Of a DNA stretch of 63,940 nt, positions 38,056-47,014 are shown one piece after another. The position numbers and the translations under genes were made by a program. Below the pieces are notes generated by a model that saw only the letters and a program-made list of their open reading frames with translations, made no database searches and had not been told where the DNA came from. The first letter of the stretch is position 1, and every line of letters starts with the position of its first letter. The stretch is from Desulfobacteraceae bacterium (GTDB lineage: Bacteria > Desulfobacterota > Desulfobacteria > Desulfobacterales > Desulfosalsimonadaceae): contig QZKW01000087.1 in NCBI GenBank assembly GCA_003599885.1, forward strand, positions 1-63,940, given 5' to 3'.

Positions 38056-39236
38056 AAAAACTGGAAAAACCTTCTATGAAAGTGCTGGTAACCGGCGCCA
38101 CGAGAAATTCCTGCATGGCGGTCATCCGAGGTCTTTCGCAAAAAAGGTGCGAAATAGTCGGTGCTGATGAAAGAAGCCTGCCTTTTAAAATGCATTCCCG
38201 CTACACCGGGCCTTATTATTCTTACCCTCCCGGTTATGGTGACGATTTTGTGGACGCCATCATTAAAATCGTTCAAAAGGAAAAACCGGATGTGTTTCTG
38301 CCGGTTGCCGGAACAAAAGAAATTTCAAAACACAGGCAATTGATTGAACGATATACGAACGTTCTTCTGCCGGACTATGAAAATTATATGACCGCATTTG
38401 ACAACCATCTGACCCTTGAGGCGTGCAGAAAACTCCATATCGGGTGCCCGAATATCCGGCATGAAAAGGATGTGCTTCATGAACTCGAAAATAACAGAAA
38501 CAGGCAAAATCCGGTTCGTTTTGTCTTAAAGCCCCGGTCGGATATTGGCGGGTCAAGGGGGCTTGGCATTTTTCATGATGAAAAATCCTTCCATCACTAT
38601 AAAAAGGCGGGCGAAAAATACGGAGAAGCATTTATTACCGAATACATTCCCGGTCCCACTTCCAATATGCGGACCGTGAACCTGCTGTTTGATCAGAACA
38701 GCGAACTGATAGCCTCTTTTACCACCCGGAAAATCCGTCAGTGGCCAAATTCCGGAGGTATCAGCGCTTTAACCGTCAGCACACATGAACCGGATCTGGT
38801 CGATTTTATTCTGCCTTTTTTTAAAAAATACCGATGGCAGGGGTTTGCCGAGGCTGAAATTAAAATTGACGAAAGAGACGGCATGCCGAAACTGATTGAA
38901 ATCAACCCGAGATTTTGCGGGTATATCGGGTTCCCCATCCAGTGCGGCGTCAATTTTCCATGGGTTATGTGTCAGCTGATAACCGGGAAGAGGCGGCCTC
39001 AAATGCCAGCCTATTCCTCAGGCATCAAATACATCCACTGGCCCACATATCTGAAAGCCGCATATTCCGAATGGCGGGAGAATAGAAACAGAAAAGAATT
39101 TTTCAGCAAAATACGCGAAGAAATCAAAGGGAAAAAAGTTTCCAATAACATGGAATGGCAGGACTTGAAAATTATTGCGGCCAAAATGATCTTTGAGCTT
39201 TTAGACAGAGGAAAATCATCTGATGTGTGGAATTAG
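38052..39236 (+). CDS. ATP-grasp ligase
   Basis: The 394-residue protein has a pre-ATP-grasp Rossmann-like N-terminus (VLVTGATRNSCMAVIRGLSQ) and an ATP-grasp domain from about residue 115. FVLKPRSDIGGSRG is the nucleotide lysine loop and LIEINPRFCGYIGFPI the metal-binding loop. Such carbamoyl-phosphate-synthase-like ATP-grasp proteins join a carboxylate to an amine through an acyl phosphate. The substrate is unknown. It overlaps the GNAT gene upstream and the AsnB gene downstream (14 bases), consistent with one operon. Confidence 0.85.
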   Translation: MKKLEKPSMKVLVTGATRNSCMAVIRGLSQKRCEIVGADERSLPFKMHSRYTGPYYSYPPGYGDDFVDAIIKIVQKEKPDVFLPVAGTKEISKHRQLIERYTNVLLPDYENYMTAFDNHLTLEACRKLHIGCPNIRHEKDVLHELENNRNRQNPVRFVLKPRSDIGGSRGLGIFHDEKSFHHYKKAGEKYGEAFITEYIPGPTSNMRTVNLLFDQNSELIASFTTRKIRQWPNSGGISALTVSTHEPDLVDFILPFFKKYRWQGFAEAEIKIDERDGMPKLIEINPRFCGYIGFPIQCGVNFPWVMCQLITGKRRPQMPAYSSGIKYIHWPTYLKAAYSEWRENRNRKEFFSKIREEIKGKKVSNNMEWQDLKIIAAKMIFELLDRGKSSDVWN

Positions 39237-41118
39237 CGGATTCGTCCATCCGGATCCGTATCAGCCGGTTGACATGGGCATCCTCCGGCGGATGACCGAT
39301 ATTATGCGCCATCGGGGGCCGGATGGAGAAGGCTTTTACAGCGGACCGGGGGCCGGGCTCGGATTTCGCCGGTTAAGCATTATTGACCTTGAAACCGGCG
39401 ATCAGCCGTTATCCAATGAAAACGGCTCTCTGGAGCTGATTTGCAACGGAGAAATATACAATTATGTAGAACTTCGTAAAACGCTGGTGCAAAAAGGGCA
39501 TTTTTTTCAGACAAAATCAGACGCAGAAGTCATTGTCCATTTGTATGAAGATTATGGAGTGGAGTGTCTGACTCATTTGCGGGGGATGTTTGCGTTTGCA
39601 CTCTGGGATACTGATAAGCAGCAGCTGTTTTTAGCGAGGGATCGCCTGGGTATAAAACCCATTCATTACGCTGTCGCCAAAGACGGCACCCTGTACTTTG
39701 CTTCCGAACAGAAATCCATCCTCATCTCGGATCAGATACAACGGGATGTAAATGCCCAGGCCTTTCAAGACCTCTTTACCTTCGGATTTATCCTGGCACC
39801 CAAAACACTTTTTCAGCATATCCATAGCGTTCCGCCGGGGCATTATGTCTTATACAAACACGGCAAAGTCTCCATAAGTCGTTACTGGAATCTGTCCTTT
39901 CCGGAAAAAGACAACAGGAGGGCAGATTCTGAAGACGTCTGGGTTGAGAGATTGCGGGAAAAACTGAAAGAAGTGGTTTCGCTGCATATGCAAAGCGATG
40001 TGCCGGTTGGGGCCTGGTTAAGCGGTGGCATTGATTCGAGCGCTGTGGTCTCACTGATGAGAGGCTTTACTGATATCCCCGTTCATACTTTTTCGCTGGG
40101 ATTTGACGATTCTCCTCATTTTGATGAAGTGACGTCTCAAAAAACGCTGGATAAATTCCCGGGATTTGATTTTCCCAATGAACGGGTTGCCTTTAACCAA
40201 AGCCATTTTGATTTTTTTTTAAAAGGGATATGGCATCATGAAGACCCGACGTCTTCAGGCAATCATGCCACACGGATGCTGCTGGCGCAAGCATCCGCTA
40301 GCCGATTTAAAGTAGTGCTGACCGGTGAAGGTGCGGATGAGGTTTTCGGCGGATATCCCTGGTACCGGTTCAATGCATTATTAAGACCCTTTGCTGTTTT
40401 GCCGAGATCCATGCGCCGTATGATGCTCCAATTAACAGGGACTTTGAAACAACGACCCTGGTCCAGCAGCGTTTTTCTGGCGCCCCATAAAATGAATTTA
40501 AACCGTTATGCTGATTTTTTAGGCGCATTCGGGCGCGAAAATATAATGGATGGTGTGCTTTCGGACCAGTGGCGAAATCACATATCCGATAATCCGAACA
40601 ATTATTTGAGTGTCACTGATTTTGATTTGTATGATCACTGGCACGACTTTGAAAAAATTCAGTACATGGAAACCAAAACGCGTCTGGCAGATTATATTGT
40701 CCGTGGCCTGGACCGCTCAACCATGGCGTATTCCCTTGAGGCCCGGGTCCCTTTTTTAGATCACGAACTTGTCGAGCTCTGCACCCAAATTCCGCCGTCA
40801 CTGAAAATGAAATATCTGAAAGAGAAATATATTTTTCGAAAGTCCATGGCAAACCACCTGCCGCCCGAAATCACATGGCGGAAAAAACGGGGACTGGCTG
40901 CCCCCAACAGTGATTGGCTAAGATCCGAACTCCCTGAACACATAAAATATTATTTTTCGGAACCCCAGTTAAGAAAAAAAGGCTATTTCAAGCCCCCGAT
41001 TGTCCGGCAATTATTAAACCAGCACCGCGAAGGTCAGGGGGATTTTTCAAGGGCGCTGATGGTTATTCTCAGCGTACAGATATGGGACGACCTTTTCATT
41101 CAAGGCTGCAAACCGTAA
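39223..41118 (+). CDS. asnB: Asparagine synthetase-like glutamine amidotransferase
   Basis: The 631-residue protein has the class II glutaminase domain with the N-terminal nucleophile Cys2 (MCGISGF), RHRGPDGEG and CNGEIYNY. The synthetase domain has the PP-loop SGGIDSS (about residues 267-273) and LTGEGADEVFGGY. Its length and style resemble the AsnB homologues of exopolysaccharide and PEP-CTERM loci rather than the housekeeping enzyme. It probably adenylates a carboxylate and amidates it with ammonia from glutamine. It overlaps the ATP-grasp gene and lies nine bases before the second CapK-like gene. Confidence 0.92.
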   Translation: MCGISGFVHPDPYQPVDMGILRRMTDIMRHRGPDGEGFYSGPGAGLGFRRLSIIDLETGDQPLSNENGSLELICNGEIYNYVELRKTLVQKGHFFQTKSDAEVIVHLYEDYGVECLTHLRGMFAFALWDTDKQQLFLARDRLGIKPIHYAVAKDGTLYFASEQKSILISDQIQRDVNAQAFQDLFTFGFILAPKTLFQHIHSVPPGHYVLYKHGKVSISRYWNLSFPEKDNRRADSEDVWVERLREKLKEVVSLHMQSDVPVGAWLSGGIDSSAVVSLMRGFTDIPVHTFSLGFDDSPHFDEVTSQKTLDKFPGFDFPNERVAFNQSHFDFFLKGIWHHEDPTSSGNHATRMLLAQASASRFKVVLTGEGADEVFGGYPWYRFNALLRPFAVLPRSMRRMMLQLTGTLKQRPWSSSVFLAPHKMNLNRYADFLGAFGRENIMDGVLSDQWRNHISDNPNNYLSVTDFDLYDHWHDFEKIQYMETKTRLADYIVRGLDRSTMAYSLEARVPFLDHELVELCTQIPPSLKMKYLKEKYIFRKSMANHLPPEITWRKKRGLAAPNSDWLRSELPEHIKYYFSEPQLRKKGYFKPPIVRQLLNQHREGQGDFSRALMVILSVQIWDDLFIQGCKP

Positions 41119-41127
41119 GGCAAACGG

Positions 41128-42414
41128 ATGATAAATAATAAATATTTGCACCTCATTCAATTAATGCGAAACGAGCGGTGCCCTTTGGAAGAACTTCGCA
41201 GCATTCAAAATAAGAAGCTGAAACGGCTCGTCCGTCATGCATACCATCATATTCCTTTTTACCGGAACCAATTCCGGAAAATCAACCTCCATCCGGATGA
41301 CATCCGGACAGTTGATGATTTATATAAAATCCCCATCATCGATAAGGCTGATTTTTATAAATATCCTTTTTCATATTTTCTTGATGACCGGATTAAATCC
41401 TTTGAAAAATTGATCCGGATCAACACTTCCGGTTCCAGCGGACAGATTTTACAATTTTTTGTCGACCAGCGCTATAATCAGTTGAGAAAAGCCCAGTTTT
41501 TAAGGCCGTATATGACCAACGGTTGCGGATTGATGGATCGCACGGTATGGTTCCGGGGACGGCCGGAGGCAAAACAGATGCTTCACCAGAAGCTCGGACT
41601 CCTTAAGGATCACCAGTTTTATTCAGGCCTTGACCCGGATTTTCAGATACAATTGGTCCAGAAAATAAGGCCTAAGGTGATGCGGGGATATGGCTCAACA
41701 TTTCAACTGATGGCTTCCAGAATTCTGGAAAAAGGGATTGCCGTCCATTCCCCGCGATTGATTTTTACGGATTCTGAAATGTTAAACGATAATTCCAGGC
41801 GAAAAATCGAAACCGCGTTTCAGGCGGAAGTAATTGATGTTTACGGCACTTTTGAAACCGAAAATATCGCTTATGAATGCCGGAAGCACAATGGGTATCA
41901 TATGGCCGTTGACTGCGTGATTATGGAATTTTTAAAAGACGGAATTCCTGTGAAACCGGGAGAAGAAGGTGAAATCATATGCACGGTTCTGGATAATTTT
42001 ACATTCCCGTTTATCCGTTACAATCTCCACGATTTGGGATCTTGGCTGGACAGACCGTGCACCTGCGGCCGGACGTTTCCCTTGATGAAAACAATCTCAG
42101 GCAGGACCTCTCATTATTTTAAAAAGCGGGATGGATCAAAAATTTCATCCATCTCGATTACCTCTCATATGTGGCATTTAGGACAATATATTCATGAATT
42201 CCAGATTATTCAGAAAGCCACGGATCTTTTTTTATTGCTCATTGTCCCGTCCTGTTTTTTTTCAGAAAAGATACAAAAAGAAATTGAAAAACTCATGTAT
42301 AAGGACTTCCCGTATGCAACGATCCGAATCCGGCTGGTGGATCATATCGAAAGGGAAAAATCCGGAAAGTTATTAGATTTCAAACCATTTCTTGAAAAGC
42401 AGAATAATAAATGA
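41128..42414 (+). CDS. PaaK/CapK-like adenylate-forming enzyme (second copy)
   Basis: The 428-residue protein is a diverged paralogue of the enzyme at 35230. It shares the N-terminal PFYRNQFRKINLHPDDIRTVDDL pattern, the INTSGSSGQILQFF loop (about residue 97), DVYGTFETENIAYEC and FPFIRYNLHDLG, and the CTCGR pair. The two copies probably activate different acids. It overlaps the radical SAM gene by four bases. Two such enzymes in one operon suggest a product with two acyl groups, or successive activation steps. Confidence 0.84.
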   Translation: MINNKYLHLIQLMRNERCPLEELRSIQNKKLKRLVRHAYHHIPFYRNQFRKINLHPDDIRTVDDLYKIPIIDKADFYKYPFSYFLDDRIKSFEKLIRINTSGSSGQILQFFVDQRYNQLRKAQFLRPYMTNGCGLMDRTVWFRGRPEAKQMLHQKLGLLKDHQFYSGLDPDFQIQLVQKIRPKVMRGYGSTFQLMASRILEKGIAVHSPRLIFTDSEMLNDNSRRKIETAFQAEVIDVYGTFETENIAYECRKHNGYHMAVDCVIMEFLKDGIPVKPGEEGEIICTVLDNFTFPFIRYNLHDLGSWLDRPCTCGRTFPLMKTISGRTSHYFKKRDGSKISSISITSHMWHLGQYIHEFQIIQKATDLFLLLIVPSCFFSEKIQKEIEKLMYKDFPYATIRIRLVDHIEREKSGKLLDFKPFLEKQNNK

Positions 42415-43418
42415 GTATTGTCCCACGGCAATTTCTTGAAGAAGCCCGGAGGCTTGTATTTAAAGGCAAAACCTCAGAATCGCGGGCATATCATGCGATC
42501 CGGCATTTTAAACGCTCCGGTAAAATTTTTCCGCTCAAGCCCGAATCCATTCAAATTCAGACCCATTCCTTTTGCAATGGCCGCTGCCTGTATTGCCCAT
42601 ATCCTGAGCTGAGCCATAAACTTAATCAGGGGAAGATGGACCGGGAACTGATTCTTAAAATAGCCGATGAAGTGACAAAATGGGACACGCTTCGCCAGGT
42701 CATGTTGATGCTGCAGAACGAGCCCTTGCTGGATAAGGATTTTTTTGAAACGATCAAATATTTTAAAATTCTTAACCCCCGGCTCAACCTTGCCACGGTT
42801 ACCAACGGCACCTTGCTGAATCCATCTGTCATTGAACAGATCCTTAACAGCAGTCTGGATGAACTGATGATCAGTCTGGATGCCTTCTCAAAGCAAACCT
42901 ATGAAAAACTGCATCCCGGGTTTTCATTTGAAAAGATACTGAATTCGATTCGTCTGCTTTCACAGCTTAAGACTGATCGCTTGTCTGTAAAGTTAAGTTT
43001 TGTCCTCACCCGTCAAAATCATGGAGAGCTGCCCGGTTTTATAAACTTTGCCCAAAATAATCGTATGGGATGGCGGGTGATGCATGTGTTGAACCGGGCA
43101 AATAATGTTAATAATTATAACGAATTTCGTTTCTCCCGATTGACATGGAAATCGTTAAAACTCCGGTTGATCTATAAATATTTTTATCGGGCCTGTGCGC
43201 TTCCTTTTAGCAATATGAGCGTTTTGTTTAACGGTGATGTCCTGATTTGCTGCAATGACTGGCACCGAAAGGCGGTTATCGGAAATGTAAACAGCGAGTC
43301 GCTTGATCAGATATGGAACGGAGAGATGATGAATTATCTGCGGAAGCAAATCATACAAAAAAGGTACCGCGAGATATCTGCCTGTTCTCAGTGTACGCTT
43401 GCACAACTCTGTTTGTAA
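42411..43418 (+). CDS. Radical SAM protein with C-terminal SPASM-like cysteines
   Basis: The 335-residue protein has the [4Fe-4S]-SAM motif CNGRCLYC (CX3CX2C, Cys55, Cys59, Cys62) and a TIM-barrel core (LMISLDAFSKQTYEKLHPG). A C-terminal tail carries cysteines in LICCNDWHRKAVIGN, SACSQC and QLCL, a SPASM-like auxiliary cluster site. These enzymes modify peptides, sugars or amino acids by radical chemistry. The DQIWNGEMM segment is frequent in SPASM proteins of polysaccharide loci. It is the last gene of the cluster. No precursor peptide gene was seen next to it. Confidence 0.87.
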   Translation: MSIVPRQFLEEARRLVFKGKTSESRAYHAIRHFKRSGKIFPLKPESIQIQTHSFCNGRCLYCPYPELSHKLNQGKMDRELILKIADEVTKWDTLRQVMLMLQNEPLLDKDFFETIKYFKILNPRLNLATVTNGTLLNPSVIEQILNSSLDELMISLDAFSKQTYEKLHPGFSFEKILNSIRLLSQLKTDRLSVKLSFVLTRQNHGELPGFINFAQNNRMGWRVMHVLNRANNVNNYNEFRFSRLTWKSLKLRLIYKYFYRACALPFSNMSVLFNGDVLICCNDWHRKAVIGNVNSESLDQIWNGEMMNYLRKQIIQKRYREISACSQCTLAQLCL

Positions 43419-43578
43419 TTATATTTTCTGCGCAAAAACGGACATGCTGATGGACCGAAACAAGTGACGGAGCGATTATGCGTCCTACCCGATTCTGGTT
43501 TTTGCCGTTTTTCATGTACCAAATTTTAAAAAAAAGCGGATGGCCGCTGCCGTCGGGGGCTGCAAATAATTAATGACT

Positions 43579-43590
43579 TTAATGCATTAA
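43579..43590. promoter_or_regulatory. 12-bp palindrome upstream of the selenoprotein gene
   Basis: The perfect palindrome TTAATGCATTAA lies about 60 bp before the selenoprotein start and is followed by TATAAAAT, a possible -10 box. It could be an operator. The rest of the 231-bp gap after the radical SAM gene holds nothing else I recognise. Confidence 0.3.
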
Positions 43591-43649
43591 CAATATAAAA
43601 TATCCGCTATCCAGCTCATCCGACCAACTTTGCGAAAGGATTTTGTCAA

Positions 43650-44336
43650 ATGAGCAGTCATATTCCCGACGTAGACGAAGTGGCCCCGGACTTTAAAGTG
43701 CTAATGGCCAGTGGTGAAGAGTTCCGGCTCAAGACCGCTTTAAAAAATACCCACTACATCATGCTGATCTTTTACCGCGGCCATTGGTGACCCTTCTGTA
43801 TCCGTCAGTTGGCGGAAATCAAAAAACAGTACGCCGATATCATAAAATATAAAACACGGGCTTATGCCATATCCGTTGACTCTCCGAAACAGTCACGGGC
43901 GGTGGCCTCTGAAATGATGCTGCCGTTTGATCTGCTCTGCGATGTGGACAAGCAAGTCATTCAGCTGTACGGTCTGGTCAACCCGTTTGAACATGGCGGC
44001 ATCGCACGGCCTGCCATATTTATTATCAATCCGGGCGGCAAAATCTGCTACCGGTCTATTGACGGAACGGCCCAGCGGGTTGACCTGACCCATGTCTTAA
44101 ATTTTCTGAAAGCCCATTATGTCAACCCGGATCTGACCAATAAGGAAAAGGTTGACAAGAAATGGATTGTCCCGTCCTGGGGAACCACCCGGCAGATTGT
44201 AAAAAACATGATATTGAGGGGGAACCAGGCGGACTGGAAACACTATGGCCTGTTTCCACTCAGCCCCATCATCATTCCATTGAAGAAATTGAAACGGAAA
44301 ATGGAGAAAAAAGGCAAATCAGCCAATCCGTCCTGA
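43650..44336 (+). CDS. Prx-like selenoprotein with UxxC redox motif
   Basis: The thioredoxin-fold AhpC/TSA-like protein reads through an in-frame TGA at 43788-43790. The context is FYRGHW-U47-PFC50, where relatives have WCPxC, so the TGA replaces the first redox cysteine, the usual sign of selenocysteine. The frame is open and conserved on both sides: VAPDFKVLMASGEEF before; DSPKQSRAVASEMMLPFDLLCD and ARPAIFIINPGGKICYRS after. The full length is 228 residues. A hairpin stands 10 bases behind the TGA. The start follows GAAAGGA. It likely reduces peroxides or disulfides. The C-terminus is basic. A decayed gene is possible but less likely. Confidence 0.85.
43801..43816 (+). promoter_or_regulatory. 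Candidate bacterial SECIS hairpin
   Basis: TCCGTC pairs with GGCGGA (one G-U) around the loop AGTT, 10 bases behind the UGA. The loop is about 16 bases from the UGA and contains the G-U expected in bacterial SECIS elements. It lies within coding sequence, as bacterial SECIS elements do. Folding was done by eye. Confidence 0.55.
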
Positions 44337-44352
44337 TTTACTCTATTTCCGG

Positions 44353-45993
44353 TTATGAAAACGCGGCGCTCACAATCGCCTGGGCTTCTTCCTGAATCTG
44401 CCGCAAATGGTTTTGATCGATAAAGCTTTCCGCGTAAATTTTATAGATGTCCTCGGTTCCGGAAGGCCGTGCCGCGAACCAGCCGTTTTCGGTGGCGACT
44501 TTCAGGCCCCCGATGGCGGCCCCGTTGCCGGGCGCATGGGTCAGGATGGCCGTGATCGTTTCTCCGGCAAGGGTTTTTGCCGGAACCTGTTCTTTTGACA
44601 GCCGTTTGAGCGTTTCTTTCTGCGCGAAGGTGGCCGGTGCGTCCATGCGGTCATAGAAGCAGCGGCCAAACCGGTTTTCCAGATCCGCATAGATTTCGGC
44701 GGGGTCTTTTCCGGTTTTGGCCAGCATTTCAGCAGCCAGGAGGTCCATGATGATGCCGTCCTTGTCAGTGGCCCAGGCCGTGCCGTTTGTCCTCAAAAAT
44801 GAAGCCCCTGCGCTTTCTTCGCCGCCGAATCCATAGGCCCCGGTCAACAGGCCGTCCACAAACCATTTGAACCCCACCGGCACTTCGGTGACGGTTTTTC
44901 CCAAAGATGCGGCCACCCGGTCGATCATGGCGGTGGAGACCAGGGTTTTGCCGATGGACGCCTCTGGCCGCCAGCCGGGCCGGTTCTGAAACAGATACCA
45001 GATGGCGGTGGAAAGAAAATGGTTGGGATTCATCAGTCCGTCACTCCGGGTTACGATTCCGTGCCGATCCACGTCCGTGTCGTTGCCGAAGGCAAGGTCA
45101 TAGGTGTCTTTCAGACCGATCAGGCTCTCCATGGCATAGGGGGATGAACAGTCCATGCGGATTTTGCCGTCCTTGTCCAGAGTCATGAAGGAAAATGTCG
45201 GATCGACATTCGGGTTCACCACATCAATGGAAAGGCCGTAGCGTTCGGCGATGGGCTGCCAGTAGGCGACCGCAGCCCCGCCCAGGGGGTCCACCCCGAG
45301 TTTGAGGCTGGCAGCGGCAATGGCCCGCATGTCCACCACGTTTTCCAGATCCGTCACATAGGGAGTGATGTAATCATAAATCTTTGTGGTGCCGGCTTTA
45401 AGCGCCCGTTCAAAACTGATGCGCCTGATCCGGTCGATGCCTTCGCGAAGGAGTTCGTTGGCCCGGGCGGCGATGGCGTTTGTGGCGTCGGTATCTGCGG
45501 GTCCGCCGTTGGGGGGATTGTACTTGAACCCGCCGTCTTCCGGGGGATTATGGGAAGGGGTGATGACCACACCGTCGGCAAGCCCTTTTGCCTTCCCCTT
45601 GTTATAGGTCAGGATGGCATGGGAAATGACCGGGGTGGGCGTATATCCCAGCCCATCCTGAATCATGACCGTGACATTCAATGCCGAAAAGACCTCGAGG
45701 GCCGAGGCAAGGGCCGGTTCGGACAGGGCGTGGGTGTCCATGCCCAAGAACAGGGGGCCGGTGATGTTCTGGCCGGCCCGGTATTCGCAGATGGCCTGAC
45801 TGATGGCCAGGATGTGGGCTTCGTTGAAACTGTTTTTAAGTGACGAGCCCCGATGGCCCGAGGTCCCAAACGCCACCTGCTGGGCAGGGTCGTCCATGTC
45901 GGGTTTTCGGGTGTAATAGGCGGATACCAGCCGGGGGATATTGGCAAGCACATGGGCCGGGGCTTTTTGCCCGGCCAGGGGATGAACGGTCAT
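44353..45993 (-). CDS. pgm: Phosphoglucomutase, alpha-D-glucose-specific
   Basis: The enzyme interconverts glucose-1-phosphate and glucose-6-phosphate. The 546-residue protein has FGTSGHRG near the start, the phospho-serine loop [13 protein letters not shown], the metal loop [11 protein letters not shown], the sugar loop [10 protein letters not shown] and the phosphate-binding ARPSGTED. The start ATG follows AAGGAG; a longer open frame to 46071 runs into the inverted repeat and was rejected. It could supply glucose-1-phosphate for nucleotide sugars used by the surface cluster. Confidence 0.95.
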   Translation of the reverse strand: MTVHPLAGQKAPAHVLANIPRLVSAYYTRKPDMDDPAQQVAFGTSGHRGSSLKNSFNEAHILAISQAICEYRAGQNITGPLFLGMDTHALSEPALASALEVFSALNVTVMIQDGLGYTPTPVISHAILTYNKGKAKGLADGVVITPSHNPPEDGGFKYNPPNGGPADTDATNAIAARANELLREGIDRIRRISFERALKAGTTKIYDYITPYVTDLENVVDMRAIAAASLKLGVDPLGGAAVAYWQPIAERYGLSIDVVNPNVDPTFSFMTLDKDGKIRMDCSSPYAMESLIGLKDTYDLAFGNDTDVDRHGIVTRSDGLMNPNHFLSTAIWYLFQNRPGWRPEASIGKTLVSTAMIDRVAASLGKTVTEVPVGFKWFVDGLLTGAYGFGGEESAGASFLRTNGTAWATDKDGIIMDLLAAEMLAKTGKDPAEIYADLENRFGRCFYDRMDAPATFAQKETLKRLSKEQVPAKTLAGETITAILTHAPGNGAAIGGLKVATENGWFAARPSGTEDIYKIYAESFIDQNHLRQIQEEAQAIVSAAFS

Positions 45994-46005
45994 GGGCGTC
46001 TCCTT

Positions 46006-46129
46006 ATTCCAGTTTGCATTCAAGCGTCCGCAGCGTTGGCCGCGTCGTCGGCTCCTCAACGTATAAAACATACGTCTGCGTCGCCTTCTTACTTACCGCC
46101 TTGCTGACATCTTGAATGCGAATTGGAAT
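46006..46129. repeat. 124-bp imperfect palindromic intergenic element
   Basis: The ends ATTCCAGTTTGCATTCAAG and CTTGAATGCGAATTGGAAT are near-perfect inverted copies (16 of 19). The centre is ACGTAT-AAAAC-ATACGT. The whole stretch can fold as one long imperfect hairpin. It abuts the pgm ribosome-binding site. The style matches dispersed non-coding repeats of Desulfobacterota, with a central GTATAAAACATAC, but a second copy was not seen in this window. Confidence 0.6.
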
Positions 46130-46257
46130 TAATTTATGTTTTAAAAAAAGCATTATGCAATCGAGTGGGAAATACTAACATATCCATTCATTTTAAGTAA
46201 AGACGGATTCCTTTTTTAAAACGCAGCGTAATCCACCGATGGGCTGCAAACAGTCGC

Positions 46258-46845
46258 TTACAGCATGTCCACAATTTTTTCCTGAAATCCGGCCAGAATT
46301 TTTTGAAATTCGGCCTCATCCGGCTCCAGAATAATGGAAAAAAGCGCCATGCCTTCGAGGAACGCGACAATGGCGGTGCTGATGCGGCGGGAAACATCCG
46401 GGTCTATGATTAAGCGTTGCAGCATGGCTGCCAGCGTGTCCACCCATTCCCGGTATGCCTGCCGCAGCTTGGCCTTCACTGACGGGTTGTATGCGGCGAT
46501 TTCCCAGATTTCGATAAACACCTTTGACAGTGCTTTATTGAGTGTAATGCGTTCGTTCATGAACAGAAAAAACGCGCTGATCCGTTTTTTCTGTTCATGC
46601 CCTTCCATTTCAGGCCTGTTCAGCCAATCGGTGAACATCCTTTTGTAGTGATTGATCACATAGTCAATATAATGGATTAAAATGTCTTCCTTGTTTTTAA
46701 AATAATAGTGCAGCAACCCGTGATTGACGCCCGCGGCTTTAGCGATTTCCTTGATGGATGTCTGGTCGAAGGGTTTGTTCTGGAGGCAGGCGTTTAGCGC
46801 TTCAAGAATCTGGTTTCGTTTGTCCTCTTCATTTTTGGAAGGCAT
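46258..46845 (-). CDS. TetR-family transcriptional regulator
   Basis: The 195-residue protein has the TetR helix-turn-helix at about residues 10-55 (ILEALNACLQNKPFDQTSIKEIAKAAGVNHGLLHYYFKNKEDIL, in parts) and a helical ligand-binding C-terminus. It resembles the BetI-like group. It is divergent from the amine oxidase gene; a strong palindrome sits in the shared gap, so it very likely represses that operon and itself. The inducer is unknown, perhaps the amine substrate. Confidence 0.9.
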   Translation of the reverse strand: MPSKNEEDKRNQILEALNACLQNKPFDQTSIKEIAKAAGVNHGLLHYYFKNKEDILIHYIDYVINHYKRMFTDWLNRPEMEGHEQKKRISAFFLFMNERITLNKALSKVFIEIWEIAAYNPSVKAKLRQAYREWVDTLAAMLQRLIIDPDVSRRISTAIVAFLEGMALFSIILEPDEAEFQKILAGFQEKIVDML

Positions 46846-46897
46846 GGAACAGTCCTTTTATTTTTCAATGGGTGCGTTTTGTCAAAAAAATAAAAAC

Positions 46898-46943
46898 TTG
46901 ACAACATGATTGGAATTTTATTTAGTTAGTTGACTAACTAAAT
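46898..46943 (+). promoter_or_regulatory. Promoter and TetR operator for the amine oxidase operon
   Basis: TTGACA at 46898-46903 is followed after 17 bp by TTTAGT, which is part of the palindrome ATTTAGTTAG-TTGA-CTAACTAAAT (46920-46943). A repressor there would cover the -10 box. The site lies between the divergent TetR and oxidoreductase genes. Its core TTAGTTGACTAA is repeated with one change at 9058-9069. Confidence 0.7.
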
Positions 46944-47014
46944 ATCGCAATCCAATTCTTTGGTCAACATTTTTCAGTTATCAATATTAATTATCAATTG
47001 CAAGGAGGCCCCTC

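Noticed and set aside
43809-44336. Truncated redoxin gene starting behind the UGA
   Set aside because: The upstream part is in frame and conserved and contains the redox motif, so the full selenoprotein reading is better.
45994-46071. N-terminal extension of phosphoglucomutase
   Set aside because: The extension is translated from the palindromic repeat. The strong ribosome site lies just before the inner ATG.
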